NCBI GenBank assembly: GCA_036657395.1
Contig: JAVXGM010000003.1
Span: 62,001-126,000 of the forward strand
Length of the DNA: 64,000 bases
Direction of reading: 5' to 3'
DNA from: JAVXGM01 sp036657395
Lineage (GTDB): Bacteria; Bacillota; Clostridia; Peptostreptococcales; Anaerovoracaceae
The notes below the pieces were generated by a model. That model was given only the letters and a program-made list of their open reading frames with translations, made no database searches and was not told the DNA's origin. Position numbers and translations under genes: made by a program. Within the stretch, counting starts at the first letter, position 1, and each line of letters begins with the position of its first letter. Shown piece after piece: positions 52,942-62,006 of this stretch.

Positions 52942-55128
52942 ATGAATAAGAAAAAGATTCTTTGCCTCGTAACCGTCTTTTTAATGATACTCATGACATT
53001 CAGCGCATGTGGTCAGAAGGAAGACTCTCCCGAGGCACTAAACCAAGAGGTAAACTCAGATTTTTCCATGAGTCAAGATGTAAAATCTTATCTTGAGAAG
53101 GTAGATACAGAGTATGCCTACAAATTGACTGAGACTCTTGCCTATGACAAAAAATACTGGGACAATGATCTTGGTTGGAGAACATCAGGATCTGATGCAG
53201 AGCACAAAATGGCCGATTACCTTGCAAAAGAAATGAAATCCATTGGATTGAAGGATGTTGAAAAAGTAGGCACTAAAGTGGACAAATTCCAATTCAATGA
53301 CTCTAAATTCACTATTAAAGGTACTAAAATCGACTTAATGCCTGCATCTTATCAGTGCAATGGAACGGATAAGAAAGGAATTACTGCAGACATCATAGAC
53401 TGTAAGACAGGCTTTGAAGCTGATTACAACGGAAAAAATGTAAAAGGCAAAATTGTATTGGTAAAGGTTGACCAAATGAATGAAGCCTGGATCGATAGTT
53501 ATATTAAGCAGGCCGCTGAAAAAGGTGCGGCAGCCCTAGTTACATATGCAGATTCTGGATACGGCGAGCTGAACAAAGATACAATTAATGTTCAAGATAT
53601 TTGCTGTGAAGATTTGATCCCTACTGTAGCAATTAGTGCTAATCAGGCAAAAGAGATACAAGATGCAATCAAAGCCGGAAATGCTAAATCTACTCTTATG
53701 GTTGATGCAACAATGGAAGTAGGAAAAGGGACCACTTATAATGTTGTTGGAAAGATTAAGGGAAAGAGTTCTGATCAGCAGATTATGATTGCTGGCCATT
53801 ATGACAAGTACTGGTATGGATTTCAGGATGACAGTGCAGCTATTGCACTTGATTTTGCTGTAGCCAAAGCAATGATTGACTCCGGATATGTTCCTGAAAA
53901 CGATATTACTGTGGTTGCTCACGGTGCGGAAGAATGGGGTGCTTCAAATACGCAATTTGACTGGACCACAGGGGCATGGGGAATGATCCACAAGGAACAC
54001 CCTGAGTGGGCTGGAAAAACTATTGCTATGTTTAATTGCGAGTTACCAGCATTTACTACTAAAGGCAATACACTGAACATTGTAAGTGTTCCTGAATTTC
54101 GTACCCTTGCAAATAAAATGGTAAAAGATTCCGGATTGGTCGTAACCGCAGGAGACGTGAAAATAAATGATAAAGCGGTAGATGCAACCAATATGGAAGA
54201 TGGTGTTTCCTACAGATGGCATGGCGTGCCATATATGATTAATGGTTTTGAAGACGAGAATTTCATTTCTCAACGTTACCATACTACGTCTGATGATAAA
54301 GAAACTTGGGATGAAAATGTGATGAAAGCAAATATGAACTGGTATGGTGCAATGGCTATATATATTGATAAATCACCTGCTCTTGAGTTGGATCTGACGG
54401 CAACTTGTGACGATCTGGAAAAGAACTTAGATGAGAATATTGCCAAAGAAGCCGGTGCTAATGTAGATGCTTACAAAGGTGCAATTGCTGATTTGAGAAC
54501 GGCAGCCCAAGGATACAATGAAAAAATTGCTGATGTTAATGAAAGATATGAAAAAGCCATAAAAGATAAAGCTGCTGATGGAGATATTGAAAAAATCAGA
54601 GCAGAAGGCAAAGCTTTAAACAAAACTACGTTAAAGGCATTCAAATGTATCCAGGATGAATTTCTTAAGGCTGACGATGTTGCTGTATATATTGGACACC
54701 CAAGTGTTAATAACAATGTTAACGTGTTAAAAGGTGTTATCACAGGACTGGAAAAGAAAGAACTTTACAACAAAGATGAGACCTCCGGGGCACTTGACCA
54801 GGCATATAATCTAAATGCAGTCCACGATTATAATTACTATAACTTTAGTGTAAAGGTTTCAAATAACATTTCCCATATGTATGATCCTAGTAAAGAAAAA
54901 AATAATACTAGGACTTATTGGGGTACTGACAAATTGGTGCCAGTTTATTATGTAGGAGAGACAACATATAAATTGGTTCAGCAAGCTAATGCAGAAGATA
55001 AAAATATTGACTATGCAGGTGCTGCTAAAGTATATAAGAAAGCCTTAAAGCAGGCTCTAGGTGACGTGAAATCTTATACGGCCACTGAGATTAAAGGAAT
55101 GGAAAAAGTTGCAAAAATATTAAAATAA
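52942..55128 (+). CDS. Lipoprotein M28-family zinc peptidase with PA domain
   Basis: A 728-residue surface lipoprotein: signal peptide with lipobox MTFSAC (Cys23). A PA insert lies at about residues 130-265 (KGKIVLVKVDQMNEAW and GAAALVTYADSG). The M28 zinc domain follows: first ligands AGHYDKYW and DDSAA, catalytic/metal Glu pair in AHGAEEWG, then MFNCELP and the last His in YHTTSDD. The C-terminal ~200 residues are helical. It probably trims peptides at the cell surface, matching PepV inside the cell. AGGAGG precedes ATG. Confidence 0.9.
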   Translation: MNKKKILCLVTVFLMILMTFSACGQKEDSPEALNQEVNSDFSMSQDVKSYLEKVDTEYAYKLTETLAYDKKYWDNDLGWRTSGSDAEHKMADYLAKEMKSIGLKDVEKVGTKVDKFQFNDSKFTIKGTKIDLMPASYQCNGTDKKGITADIIDCKTGFEADYNGKNVKGKIVLVKVDQMNEAWIDSYIKQAAEKGAAALVTYADSGYGELNKDTINVQDICCEDLIPTVAISANQAKEIQDAIKAGNAKSTLMVDATMEVGKGTTYNVVGKIKGKSSDQQIMIAGHYDKYWYGFQDDSAAIALDFAVAKAMIDSGYVPENDITVVAHGAEEWGASNTQFDWTTGAWGMIHKEHPEWAGKTIAMFNCELPAFTTKGNTLNIVSVPEFRTLANKMVKDSGLVVTAGDVKINDKAVDATNMEDGVSYRWHGVPYMINGFEDENFISQRYHTTSDDKETWDENVMKANMNWYGAMAIYIDKSPALELDLTATCDDLEKNLDENIAKEAGANVDAYKGAIADLRTAAQGYNEKIADVNERYEKAIKDKAADGDIEKIRAEGKALNKTTLKAFKCIQDEFLKADDVAVYIGHPSVNNNVNVLKGVITGLEKKELYNKDETSGALDQAYNLNAVHDYNYYNFSVKVSNNISHMYDPSKEKNNTRTYWGTDKLVPVYYVGETTYKLVQQANAEDKNIDYAGAAKVYKKALKQALGDVKSYTATEIKGMEKVAKILK

Positions 55129-55184
55129 AAAAATTACAAAAGCACTATAAATAACACTTTAGGGTGTCAAATTAAAAAAATATT

Positions 55185-55257
55185 AAAGCCGGGAGTTGCG
55201 ATATTTTTCTGGAGTGGTTTCTAACTAGTCCAAGAGAATATTAATGCTTCCGGTTTT
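55185..55257. other. Structured element between convergent genes
   Basis: AAAGCCGGGA (55185-55194) pairs with TTCCGGTTTT (55248-55257) with two G-T pairs; the 53-nt interior holds weaker complementary arms. It lies between the M28 and NlpC genes and may be a bidirectional terminator or a small structured RNA. Confidence 0.4.
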
Positions 55258-55321
55258 ATATATTACAAATCGACGAAAAAATACATAGCAAATATTCTCA
55301 TCGCCCAGTATTTTATACAAT

Positions 55322-56770
55322 CTAATTAAACACTCTTTTTACTCCCATAATTCTACTTCGATGGGAGTTTTTAACAGGCCAAATTACAACCTTATTGGGC
55401 CATGATTCAACAACCTTACCTCTACCTAGGTAAATAGCAATATGGTTTACAGTGCCATCTTTTCCTTTATAGAATATCAAATCACCACGTTGTTTCTTAG
55501 CGTAAGAAACAGTTTTTAATTTCTTGCTAGCCCAAAGATTTTTGGATTCAAATTCATAGCCAGGCTTTGAATGGCGGACGCAACTTACAGGATAGGGATC
55601 CACACCAGCAGCATACAGACCTTGCATTACAAGACCTGAGCAATCGGCACCCTGCTTAGGTGGACCTGACCCACCTACTACATAATCTGAACCTAGATAT
55701 TTATATGCTGTGCGGATCATGGCCTCAATATGATCTTTTTTAGTGCTAGAAGGATTCACCTGAATAGGGGAAATATAAGCCCCTGCAGTGATCCATGACT
55801 TCTTCGAATATCCCATTTTAAGCCAGGTTTCCTTATTCACTATGCCAGTGGCATTTAAATGCTTCTTTTTTTGGAATGCTTTTACTTGAAGTTTTGTTTG
55901 CTTTGTATATCTTGGCCAATACCTGTTTCCAATATGGAAGTAACGATTGACTAATCTTACCTTAATGCCCATATACCCGGTATTTAAATTGTAGGCTCCT
56001 GAATGTTTTAGATTAATTGTGTTCTTAATTTGAATATATTTGGAAGGGTTTTGATAAGTTCGTTTCGTATTTATTTTAATTGATTTCCCAGTATAACTGG
56101 TTCCCTGCTTTGTGGAAGAGAGGGTTATTCTCCAGGTTGAAGCAGTGGTTTTCCACCAGTCCGTTGGAAAGGTAATGTTAAGGATATCCGTTAGTTGGTT
56201 TTCTAACGTGTAGGATTTCTTTGTAATCCATTTTCCATTAGTATACTGTTGAATATTTAATTTCCTTTCAAAGGCAGGAGTCACTTTGATTTTCTTTTTT
56301 AAAGAGGTTCTAGATTTTCCCGTATAGCTTTTACTTAAGCCAGTTACAGTTGTCTGCCTTTTTATTACTTTAACTTTGATTTCGGGAAATTCTACCCCAT
56401 CTTTTTTCGTGTACTCGCCATCTAGGGTAGGTGTGTAGGTATATGTGCCTACGTTATTAGGATTAAAAGTTGGAGTGGATTTCCAAGTCACTGGAATTAC
56501 CTTATTTTTTACGATAAGCCCCTCACTTGTAGAATCCCAGTCTATAGGTACATCACTTCCTTCTACATATACTGTAAGTGTCTCTGGCAAGGATGGCTTT
56601 TTTTTGTCGCAAACTTTAATGGTTTGGCTTGATATATTTGCTGGGAGAGGAGGGATATCAACGATAATCTCTGCATCAGCAGCAAAAACTCCTTGAGGAA
56701 ATAACAAAATGGCTATTAATAAAAATATCAATAGCACAAACTTTTCCCTGTAGTGTATATGTTCATTCAT
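55322..56770 (-). CDS. NlpC/P60-family peptidoglycan hydrolase with PG-binding and Ig-like domains
   Basis: A 482-residue secreted wall hydrolase. It has a signal peptide (LLIFLLIAILLFPQGVFA), beta-sandwich Ig-like repeats over about residues 30-260 (Ser/Thr/Lys rich), a PG-binding-1-like helix bundle near 275-315 (TKLQVKAFQKKKHLNATGIV, then NKETWLKMG), and a C-terminal NlpC/P60 domain. The nucleophile Cys is in GADCSGLVMQG, the His in NHIAIYLG. NlpC/P60 enzymes cut D-Glu-mDAP bonds. The start region is followed upstream by a decayed DeoR fragment. Confidence 0.9.
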   Translation of the reverse strand: MNEHIHYREKFVLLIFLLIAILLFPQGVFAADAEIIVDIPPLPANISSQTIKVCDKKKPSLPETLTVYVEGSDVPIDWDSTSEGLIVKNKVIPVTWKSTPTFNPNNVGTYTYTPTLDGEYTKKDGVEFPEIKVKVIKRQTTVTGLSKSYTGKSRTSLKKKIKVTPAFERKLNIQQYTNGKWITKKSYTLENQLTDILNITFPTDWWKTTASTWRITLSSTKQGTSYTGKSIKINTKRTYQNPSKYIQIKNTINLKHSGAYNLNTGYMGIKVRLVNRYFHIGNRYWPRYTKQTKLQVKAFQKKKHLNATGIVNKETWLKMGYSKKSWITAGAYISPIQVNPSSTKKDHIEAMIRTAYKYLGSDYVVGGSGPPKQGADCSGLVMQGLYAAGVDPYPVSCVRHSKPGYEFESKNLWASKKLKTVSYAKKQRGDLIFYKGKDGTVNHIAIYLGRGKVVESWPNKVVIWPVKNSHRSRIMGVKRVFN

Positions 56771-56814
56771 AATGTTGTTTCCTTGATGACTAAATCCATT
56801 GATGATATCACTAT

Positions 56815-57002
56815 TTAAGCCTGAGCCAAGGAATCGATGCCAAACTTACTATTGTCCGCCACCAGGTACACTTCCTTGGAACGTTGGATAATTTTTTCTC
56901 CCATATACCTAGGAAGTCTCACGTTGATTGCTGAGTCAGCAAGAGTTTTGCTGACTAGTGTTGCACCCCGTAGATTGTTTTGACTATGCCTTCTTTTCTT
57001 CG
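56815..57002 (-). pseudogene. Remnant of a DeoR-family regulator C-terminus
   Basis: The minus strand encodes GATLVSKTLADSAINVRLPR, then YMGEKIIQRSKEVYLVADNS and KFGIDSLAQA with a stop at 56815-56817. KEVYLVADNSKFG is the hallmark end of the DeoR sugar-sensing domain. No start codon, HTH or ribosome site remains; further upstream the frame is lost in a lysine-rich stretch. A decayed fragment filling most of the 56771-57090 gap. Confidence 0.65.
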
Positions 57003-57090
57003 GTTACTTTATTACTATTTGTTAAAATACTATAACATAAATAAGAACAACTGGAAATATAATAGAAGGTTAATTACAAGTCGATTAACA

Positions 57091-57128
57091 GTTAAAAACG
57101 CCGCCTATATATAGGCGGCATTTTTAAC
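57091..57128. terminator. Bidirectional terminator after fprA
   Basis: A near-perfect 19-bp arm pair (GTTAAAAA and GCCGCCTATA against their complements) centred at 57109-57110, with T runs on both strands. It ends the ACAD-fprA operon on the minus strand. Confidence 0.9.
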
Positions 57129-57153
57129 TGGGTGAAAACCCAATATAGATAGA

Positions 57154-58356
57154 CTATTGTTCCATGGACTCTAAGATACTGTCCACTAGATTCTCAAGTT
57201 CACTTTCCTTGTCAGTATTAAGAGAAGAAAGCAAGGAAACCTGTTCGTTAAGGACAGTCATTTCCTTCATATCATCAAGAAATTCAGTCATTAACTCTCC
57301 TGACTTTGGTGACCATGAGCCATTTTCCATAATAGCAAAGGTGCGTTTTTGCATATTTAGAGCCTTCATATCCATTAAGTAGTTGTGCATTAAAGGATAG
57401 ATTCCAAGGTTGTATGTGACAGAGGCCAAAACCACGTGACTAAGCCTAAAGGTTTCCGCAATAAGCTGGGAAACATGGGTTTTGGAAACGTCGTACATTA
57501 CTACATTTGTCATTCCTTTTTCCACTAGCTTGGTGGCAAGAACATTTGCAGCACTTTCAGTATTTCCATACATGGAAGCGTATGCAATCATAACACCTTG
57601 CTCTTCTGGTTCATAGCGACTCCACTTGTCATGTTTATCAATGTAATATCCAAGGTCAGTTCTCCAAACTGGACCATGAAGTGGGCAAAACATTTTAATA
57701 TCAAGGGTTCCAGCTTTTTTTAGCAAGTGCTGAACGTGGGGACCGTATTTGCCTACGATATTTGTGTAATATCTTCTAGCATCATCAATCCAGTCACGAT
57801 CAAAATTAACTTCATCGTTAAAAAGCTTTCCATCTAGTGAGCCAAAAGATCCAAAGGCATCAGCAGAGAATAAAACTCCGTTTGTGGTGTCAAAAGAGAC
57901 CATAGCCTCAGGCCAGTGAACCATAGGCGCAGCAACAAAGGCAATTTCATGTTTACCAAATGATTTTGAATCTCCTTCGCCAACTTCCTCAGTGTGACCA
58001 TCAATAGCAAAGCCAAATTGGTGCATTAACATGAAAGCCTTTTCTGTGCTGATAATTGTTACGTTAGGATAGCGGAGAATAACTTCTTCAATTGAAGCTC
58101 CATGATCAGGCTCCATATGATTAATTATCATATAGTCAAGATCTCTTCCATCTAGTAAATATTCAATGTTTTCAAGGAATTGTCTTCCTGCTGACCAGTC
58201 AACTGTATCAAATAGGACAGTTTTCTCATCTAAAAGTAAATACGAGTTATATGAAACTCCTCTAGGAATAGGGTGAATGTTTTCAAAAAGTGCAAGTCGT
58301 CTGTCATTTCCACCTACCCAATAAAGATCATCTGTAACTTTTCTTACGCAATACAT
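57154..58356 (-). CDS. fprA: FprA-type flavodiiron protein (A-type flavoprotein)
   Basis: Reduces O2 to water or NO to N2O in anaerobes. The 400-residue protein has an N-terminal metallo-beta-lactamase-like diiron domain with ligands in INHMEPDHGASIEE, AAPMVHWPEAM, SADAFGSFG and CPLHGPVWR, and a C-terminal flavodoxin (FMN) domain starting MIAYASMYGNTESAANVLA. It is the second gene of an operon, 15 bp after the acyl-CoA dehydrogenase-ETF-rubredoxin fusion. Rubredoxin is the usual electron donor for FprA, so the rubredoxin domain of that fusion is a natural partner. Confidence 0.94.
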   Translation of the reverse strand: MYCVRKVTDDLYWVGGNDRRLALFENIHPIPRGVSYNSYLLLDEKTVLFDTVDWSAGRQFLENIEYLLDGRDLDYMIINHMEPDHGASIEEVILRYPNVTIISTEKAFMLMHQFGFAIDGHTEEVGEGDSKSFGKHEIAFVAAPMVHWPEAMVSFDTTNGVLFSADAFGSFGSLDGKLFNDEVNFDRDWIDDARRYYTNIVGKYGPHVQHLLKKAGTLDIKMFCPLHGPVWRTDLGYYIDKHDKWSRYEPEEQGVMIAYASMYGNTESAANVLATKLVEKGMTNVVMYDVSKTHVSQLIAETFRLSHVVLASVTYNLGIYPLMHNYLMDMKALNMQKRTFAIMENGSWSPKSGELMTEFLDDMKEMTVLNEQVSLLSSLNTDKESELENLVDSILESMEQ

Positions 58357-58371
58357 ATTGTAACCTCCTTC

Positions 58372-60276
58372 TTAAGCTTCAATAAAGTTATCTTTTTCTT
58401 CGCCGCAGTCTGGACATATCCATTCTTCTGCAAGCGCATCAAATAATGTGCCGGGGCTAACGCCACCTTCTTCATCTCCTTCGGCTGGATCGTATTCATA
58501 ACCGCAACCGCTGCAAACATAAGTCTTCCATGGAGGTGCTTCCTTCTTTGGTGTAGCCTTCCTCATTTTTTCCATAGGTGGAGCAGGTTTCTTTGCTTCC
58601 CCGTTATCTAAAGCTTTTGTTAACAGTGGGAGAATCTCCATTAGGTCTCCAACAATGCCATAGTCAGCGTTTTTAAATATTGGTGCATTTTTGTTTTTAT
58701 TTATTGCTACAATAGTAGTAGCTTCCTTAATTCCCTTAAGATGTTGACCAGCTCCAGAAATCCCACAAGCAATATATAAGTTGCCGCTAAATTTTTGTCC
58801 GGACATACCAACGTATCTATTTAGTGGTAAGTATTTTAAAGTCTCAGCTACAGGCCTTGAAGAACCTACAGCAGCGCCAGCTTGAATAGCTAAAGCTTCA
58901 ATTATCTTCATGTTTTCCTTAGAACCGATTCCTTTTCCTGCACTGACAACACGTTCAGCCTGAAGGATTGGAGTATCTAAATCAATGCCTACAGTGAAGT
59001 CAAAACCGTCATTTTTCAAAGCAGCAACTAGTGCATCAACATTTTCTGCAGGGGTGCCTTCAGTAAAGAATTTTTTCTTTCTTTGACCTGTAATAGGACC
59101 CTTAGCTTTCAGTTTGCCGCCAGACTGTTTAGGCGGCTTACCAATAATGTGAGAAGCAATAACGACCCGTTGAATCTCGTTGGTTCCTTCATAAATAGTA
59201 CAAATTTTAGCATCACGGTAAGCTCGTTCAACTTCCAGACCTTTAAGATAACCATTACCACCGTAGATCTGAACCGCATCGTTGACAACTTCCAAACAAA
59301 TGTCTGAAGCGTACTGCTTTGCCATTGCAGATTCCATACCGTAAGGTTCATGAGCCTGCTTTAATTCTGCTGAGCTATAAATTAAAAATCGAGCAGCACG
59401 AATCTTTGTTGCCATGTCGGCAATTTTAAATGAGTTAATCTGTTGATGAGCGATAGGCATACCAAATTGTTCTCTTTCCTTAGCATATTCTACTGCGTTT
59501 TCAAAGGCGCCCTGAGCAATACCCAGAGCCTGAGATGCAATGCCAATTCGGCCTCCATCAAGGGTGGACATGGCGATTTTAAAGCCTTCACCTTCCTTGC
59601 CTAAAAGATTTTCTTTTGGCACTTTAACATCATTGAAAACAAGTTCTGCTGTGGCAGAAGAACGGATGCCCATCTTATCGTAATGGTCTCCAAAATCAAA
59701 GCCTTCCCAGCCCTTTTCCACTATGAATGCACTTATACCCCGTGTGCCTATATTTGGTGTTGTTACTGCAAATACGATGTATGTGTCAGCAGGGCCTGCA
59801 TTGGTGATAAATATTTTTCCACCGTTTAACAAATAGTAGTCATCAGTTAATACTGCTGTGGTTTCTGTGCCACTGGCATCACTTCCTGCATTAGGTTCAG
59901 TTAGCCCAAAAGCGCCTATAGATTTTCCTTTGGCAAGTGGAACCAAATATTTCTGTTTTTGTTTTTCCGTACCAAAAGCAAATATAGGATAGCTTCCAAG
60001 TGAGACGTGAGCAGAGAGGATAACCCCTGTACCACCATCTACTCTTGCCAATTCTTCAACAGCGATAGAATAGGAAAGAACGTCCAGCTCTGCCCCTCCA
60101 TATTTTTTCGGATATGGAATACCCATAAGGCCCATTTCGCCTAATTTCTTTATAACTTCCTCTGGAAATTCATTGTTTTGATCCAGCATAAACGCAATAG
60201 GCTTAACCTCTGTCTCAGCGAACTCTCTGATCATTGCCCTAAAGGCCTCATGTTGATCAGTTGTTTTAAATAACAT
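58372..60276 (-). CDS. Acyl-CoA dehydrogenase / ETF-alpha C-domain / rubredoxin fusion
   Basis: A 634-residue three-part protein. Residues 1-385 are an acyl-CoA dehydrogenase: [25 protein letters not shown] and the catalytic Glu in [15 protein letters not shown]. Residues about 420-575 match the FAD-binding C-domain of ETF-alpha ([55 protein letters not shown]) without its N-domain. After a Pro/Lys linker, residues ~585-634 are a rubredoxin ([10 protein letters not shown] and CPDCGEE). The three redox modules on one chain suggest internal electron transfer from acyl-CoA to rubredoxin and on to FprA, encoded 15 bp downstream. AGGAGG precedes ATG. Confidence 0.92.
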   Translation of the reverse strand: MLFKTTDQHEAFRAMIREFAETEVKPIAFMLDQNNEFPEEVIKKLGEMGLMGIPYPKKYGGAELDVLSYSIAVEELARVDGGTGVILSAHVSLGSYPIFAFGTEKQKQKYLVPLAKGKSIGAFGLTEPNAGSDASGTETTAVLTDDYYLLNGGKIFITNAGPADTYIVFAVTTPNIGTRGISAFIVEKGWEGFDFGDHYDKMGIRSSATAELVFNDVKVPKENLLGKEGEGFKIAMSTLDGGRIGIASQALGIAQGAFENAVEYAKEREQFGMPIAHQQINSFKIADMATKIRAARFLIYSSAELKQAHEPYGMESAMAKQYASDICLEVVNDAVQIYGGNGYLKGLEVERAYRDAKICTIYEGTNEIQRVVIASHIIGKPPKQSGGKLKAKGPITGQRKKKFFTEGTPAENVDALVAALKNDGFDFTVGIDLDTPILQAERVVSAGKGIGSKENMKIIEALAIQAGAAVGSSRPVAETLKYLPLNRYVGMSGQKFSGNLYIACGISGAGQHLKGIKEATTIVAINKNKNAPIFKNADYGIVGDLMEILPLLTKALDNGEAKKPAPPMEKMRKATPKKEAPPWKTYVCSGCGYEYDPAEGDEEGGVSPGTLFDALAEEWICPDCGEEKDNFIEA

Positions 60277-60358
60277 ATTGATTACCTCCTTACACTGCCA
60301 AAGTATAACGTTTGAATTTTGTGATTGTTTTAAGTATATTCTACTTATTAGTTTAATG

Positions 60359-60376
60359 TTGTGGCATTTGCAACAA
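60359..60376. promoter_or_regulatory. Inverted repeat, candidate Crp/Fnr-type operator
   Basis: TTGTGGCA-TT-TGCAACAA (60359-60376) is an 18-bp imperfect palindrome with one mismatch per arm. It lies between the divergent dehydrogenase and regulator genes, overlapping the regulator's -35 region. Binding is inferred. Confidence 0.4.
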
Positions 60377-60390
60377 ACTTGTAATATAAT
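60362..60390 (+). promoter_or_regulatory. Promoter of the Crp/Fnr-type regulator
   Basis: TATAAT at 60385-60390 with TGGCAT at 60362-60367 (17-bp spacing, weak -35), 36 bp before the start codon. Confidence 0.5.
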
Positions 60391-60426
60391 AGATTAATAA
60401 CTTTAAGAGAATTTGGGAGGGATAAA

Positions 60427-61062
60427 ATGAAAGAAGTATTTATTGATGAGGGCATTTCTAGGGAGTCAATAGAGAAAATGAAATGTTGCTTTAAGCCCCA
60501 AATTAAAGGATACACTGCAGGAGAAGTAATTATGCAGTATTCGGATCAATTAGAAAAAGTAGCGATACTCCTTTCAGGACTTGCTACCCTTTATTGTCTT
60601 GATGCAGATGGGGAATATGTCAGGCTAGACGATTATGAGCCTAAGGATGTATTTGGGGAACTTTTTTATTTGCCCCTAGAAAATTTTGAATATATAGTAG
60701 AGTGTATAAGGGATTGCCAAGTGGTATTTATCGACTACGACCGTATTATTGCTCCATGCTGCAATGTGTGCGATCATCACTCACAGCTGATTAACAATCT
60801 CTTTGCCATGACGGCGAAAAAATCACAAGGCTTGTCACTTCATCTGAATATTTTAAGCCAACACACAATTCGGAGAAAAGTGCTTACATATCTTAGGTAT
60901 GTTAAAAATTCATCAGGGAATAATCCTTTTATACTGCCAATAACTTTGGGAGCACTTGCAGAGTATCTTTGTGTTGACCGAAGTGCAATGATGAGGGAGA
61001 TTCGCTTAATGAAAGAGGAAGAAATAATAAAGTCGGAGAAAAAGGAGTTTTACCTTTTATAA
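60427..61062 (+). CDS. Crp/Fnr-family regulator with a CC-x2-C-x-HH cluster
   Basis: A 211-residue regulator: a cNMP-binding-type jelly roll (KGYTAGEVIMQYSDQLEKVA, then the EPKDVFGEL turn), a dimer helix, and a C-terminal winged helix (LPITLGALAEYLCVDRSAMM). An unusual cluster Cys111, Cys112, Cys115, His117, His118 (APCCNVCDHHS) lies at the start of the dimer helix, suggesting metal or redox sensing. The next gene, a metal-exporter-like protein, starts on the base after its stop codon. It is divergent from the acyl-CoA dehydrogenase fusion. Confidence 0.85.
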   Translation: MKEVFIDEGISRESIEKMKCCFKPQIKGYTAGEVIMQYSDQLEKVAILLSGLATLYCLDADGEYVRLDDYEPKDVFGELFYLPLENFEYIVECIRDCQVVFIDYDRIIAPCCNVCDHHSQLINNLFAMTAKKSQGLSLHLNILSQHTIRRKVLTYLRYVKNSSGNNPFILPITLGALAEYLCVDRSAMMREIRLMKEEEIIKSEKKEFYLL

Positions 61063-61908
61063 ATGATTATGTTTTATGAAATATTAAAAGACACTATAAT
61101 AGATGTGATAAAAATGGCTCCATTTCTTTTGGCAGCCTACCTTCTTGTAGAATTAATTAGCAGGAATCTTTCAGGGCATATTGTTTCACGCATGAAGGGA
61201 AGTAAAGTAGTGGCTCCAGGAATAGGCGCTATGCTGGGGAGTATTCCTCAGTGCGGTTTTTCTGTAATCGGTGCAAATTTATATGGGAACAGGCTTATTT
61301 CTATTGGAACCTTAATGGCCGTCTTTTTGGCAACTTCTGACGAGGCCTTGCTAGTGCTAATAAGCAATCCATCTCAAGCGAGTCTCATACTCCCTCTTAT
61401 CGTCATCAAGGTGACCATAGGCACAATAGCAGGGGTTTTGCTCAATTTAGTGTTAGGGGATAAAAAGTCTTCGTCTAAAGAAATAAAAGAAAAACCAGAG
61501 GATAAAATTTCTTTATCAAAGGCTGGGGAAAGTGGGATATTATGCCACGTACTTAAACATACAGGAAAGACACTCCTTCTTATTTTTTGTGTTATGTTGA
61601 TTCTCAACATAGCGGTGGAAAATCTTGGAATAGATCGGATATCCGCATTACTCATGGGCAACACGCTTTTTCAACCTGTAATAGCGGCATTTATTGGACT
61701 TTTGCCTAATTGTGCCGTGTCCATAATGTTCACAGAAATGTACCTAACTAAGGTGATTAGCTTTGGGTCACTTCTAGCTGGCCTGTGTGCCGGGGCAGGG
61801 ATGGGTCTAATAGTTCTCTTTAAGTCAGGGAGAAGCAAAGGGGATAATTTGATGGTTTTGGCCATTCTTTATCTTATATCTGCAGCTGTAGGCATTATAT
61901 TTAGCTAA
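61063..61908 (+). CDS. ArsP_2-family (DUF2899) putative heavy-metal/metalloid exporter
   Basis: A 281-residue membrane protein with about eight hydrophobic helices in two halves. Each half has a related motif: LGSIPQCGFSVIGANLY near residue 60 and GLLPNCAVSIMFTEMYL near 215, with a conserved Pro-x-Cys, as in the ArsP_2 permeases. A hydrophilic Lys/Glu loop joins the halves. Transport substrate is unknown; the Cys-rich regulator upstream hints at a metal or metalloid. Start ATG 61063 directly follows the regulator; ATG 61069 is possible. Confidence 0.78.
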   Translation: MIMFYEILKDTIIDVIKMAPFLLAAYLLVELISRNLSGHIVSRMKGSKVVAPGIGAMLGSIPQCGFSVIGANLYGNRLISIGTLMAVFLATSDEALLVLISNPSQASLILPLIVIKVTIGTIAGVLLNLVLGDKKSSSKEIKEKPEDKISLSKAGESGILCHVLKHTGKTLLLIFCVMLILNIAVENLGIDRISALLMGNTLFQPVIAAFIGLLPNCAVSIMFTEMYLTKVISFGSLLAGLCAGAGMGLIVLFKSGRSKGDNLMVLAILYLISAAVGIIFS

Positions 61909-61912
61909 CAGG

Positions 61913-61941
61913 GTAACAAACAAAATGAAAAGTGTTATAAT
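61913..61941 (+). promoter_or_regulatory. Promoter of the amino-acid permease gene
   Basis: GTAACA at 61913-61918 and TATAAT at 61936-61941, 17-bp spacing, about 65 bp before the start codon. Confidence 0.5.
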
Positions 61942-62006
61942 GAAAACCGTATTTCAGTCAGAAGTATAAACATAATTTAAAGTGAAAAAGGAGAGGAAAA
62001 AATTAA

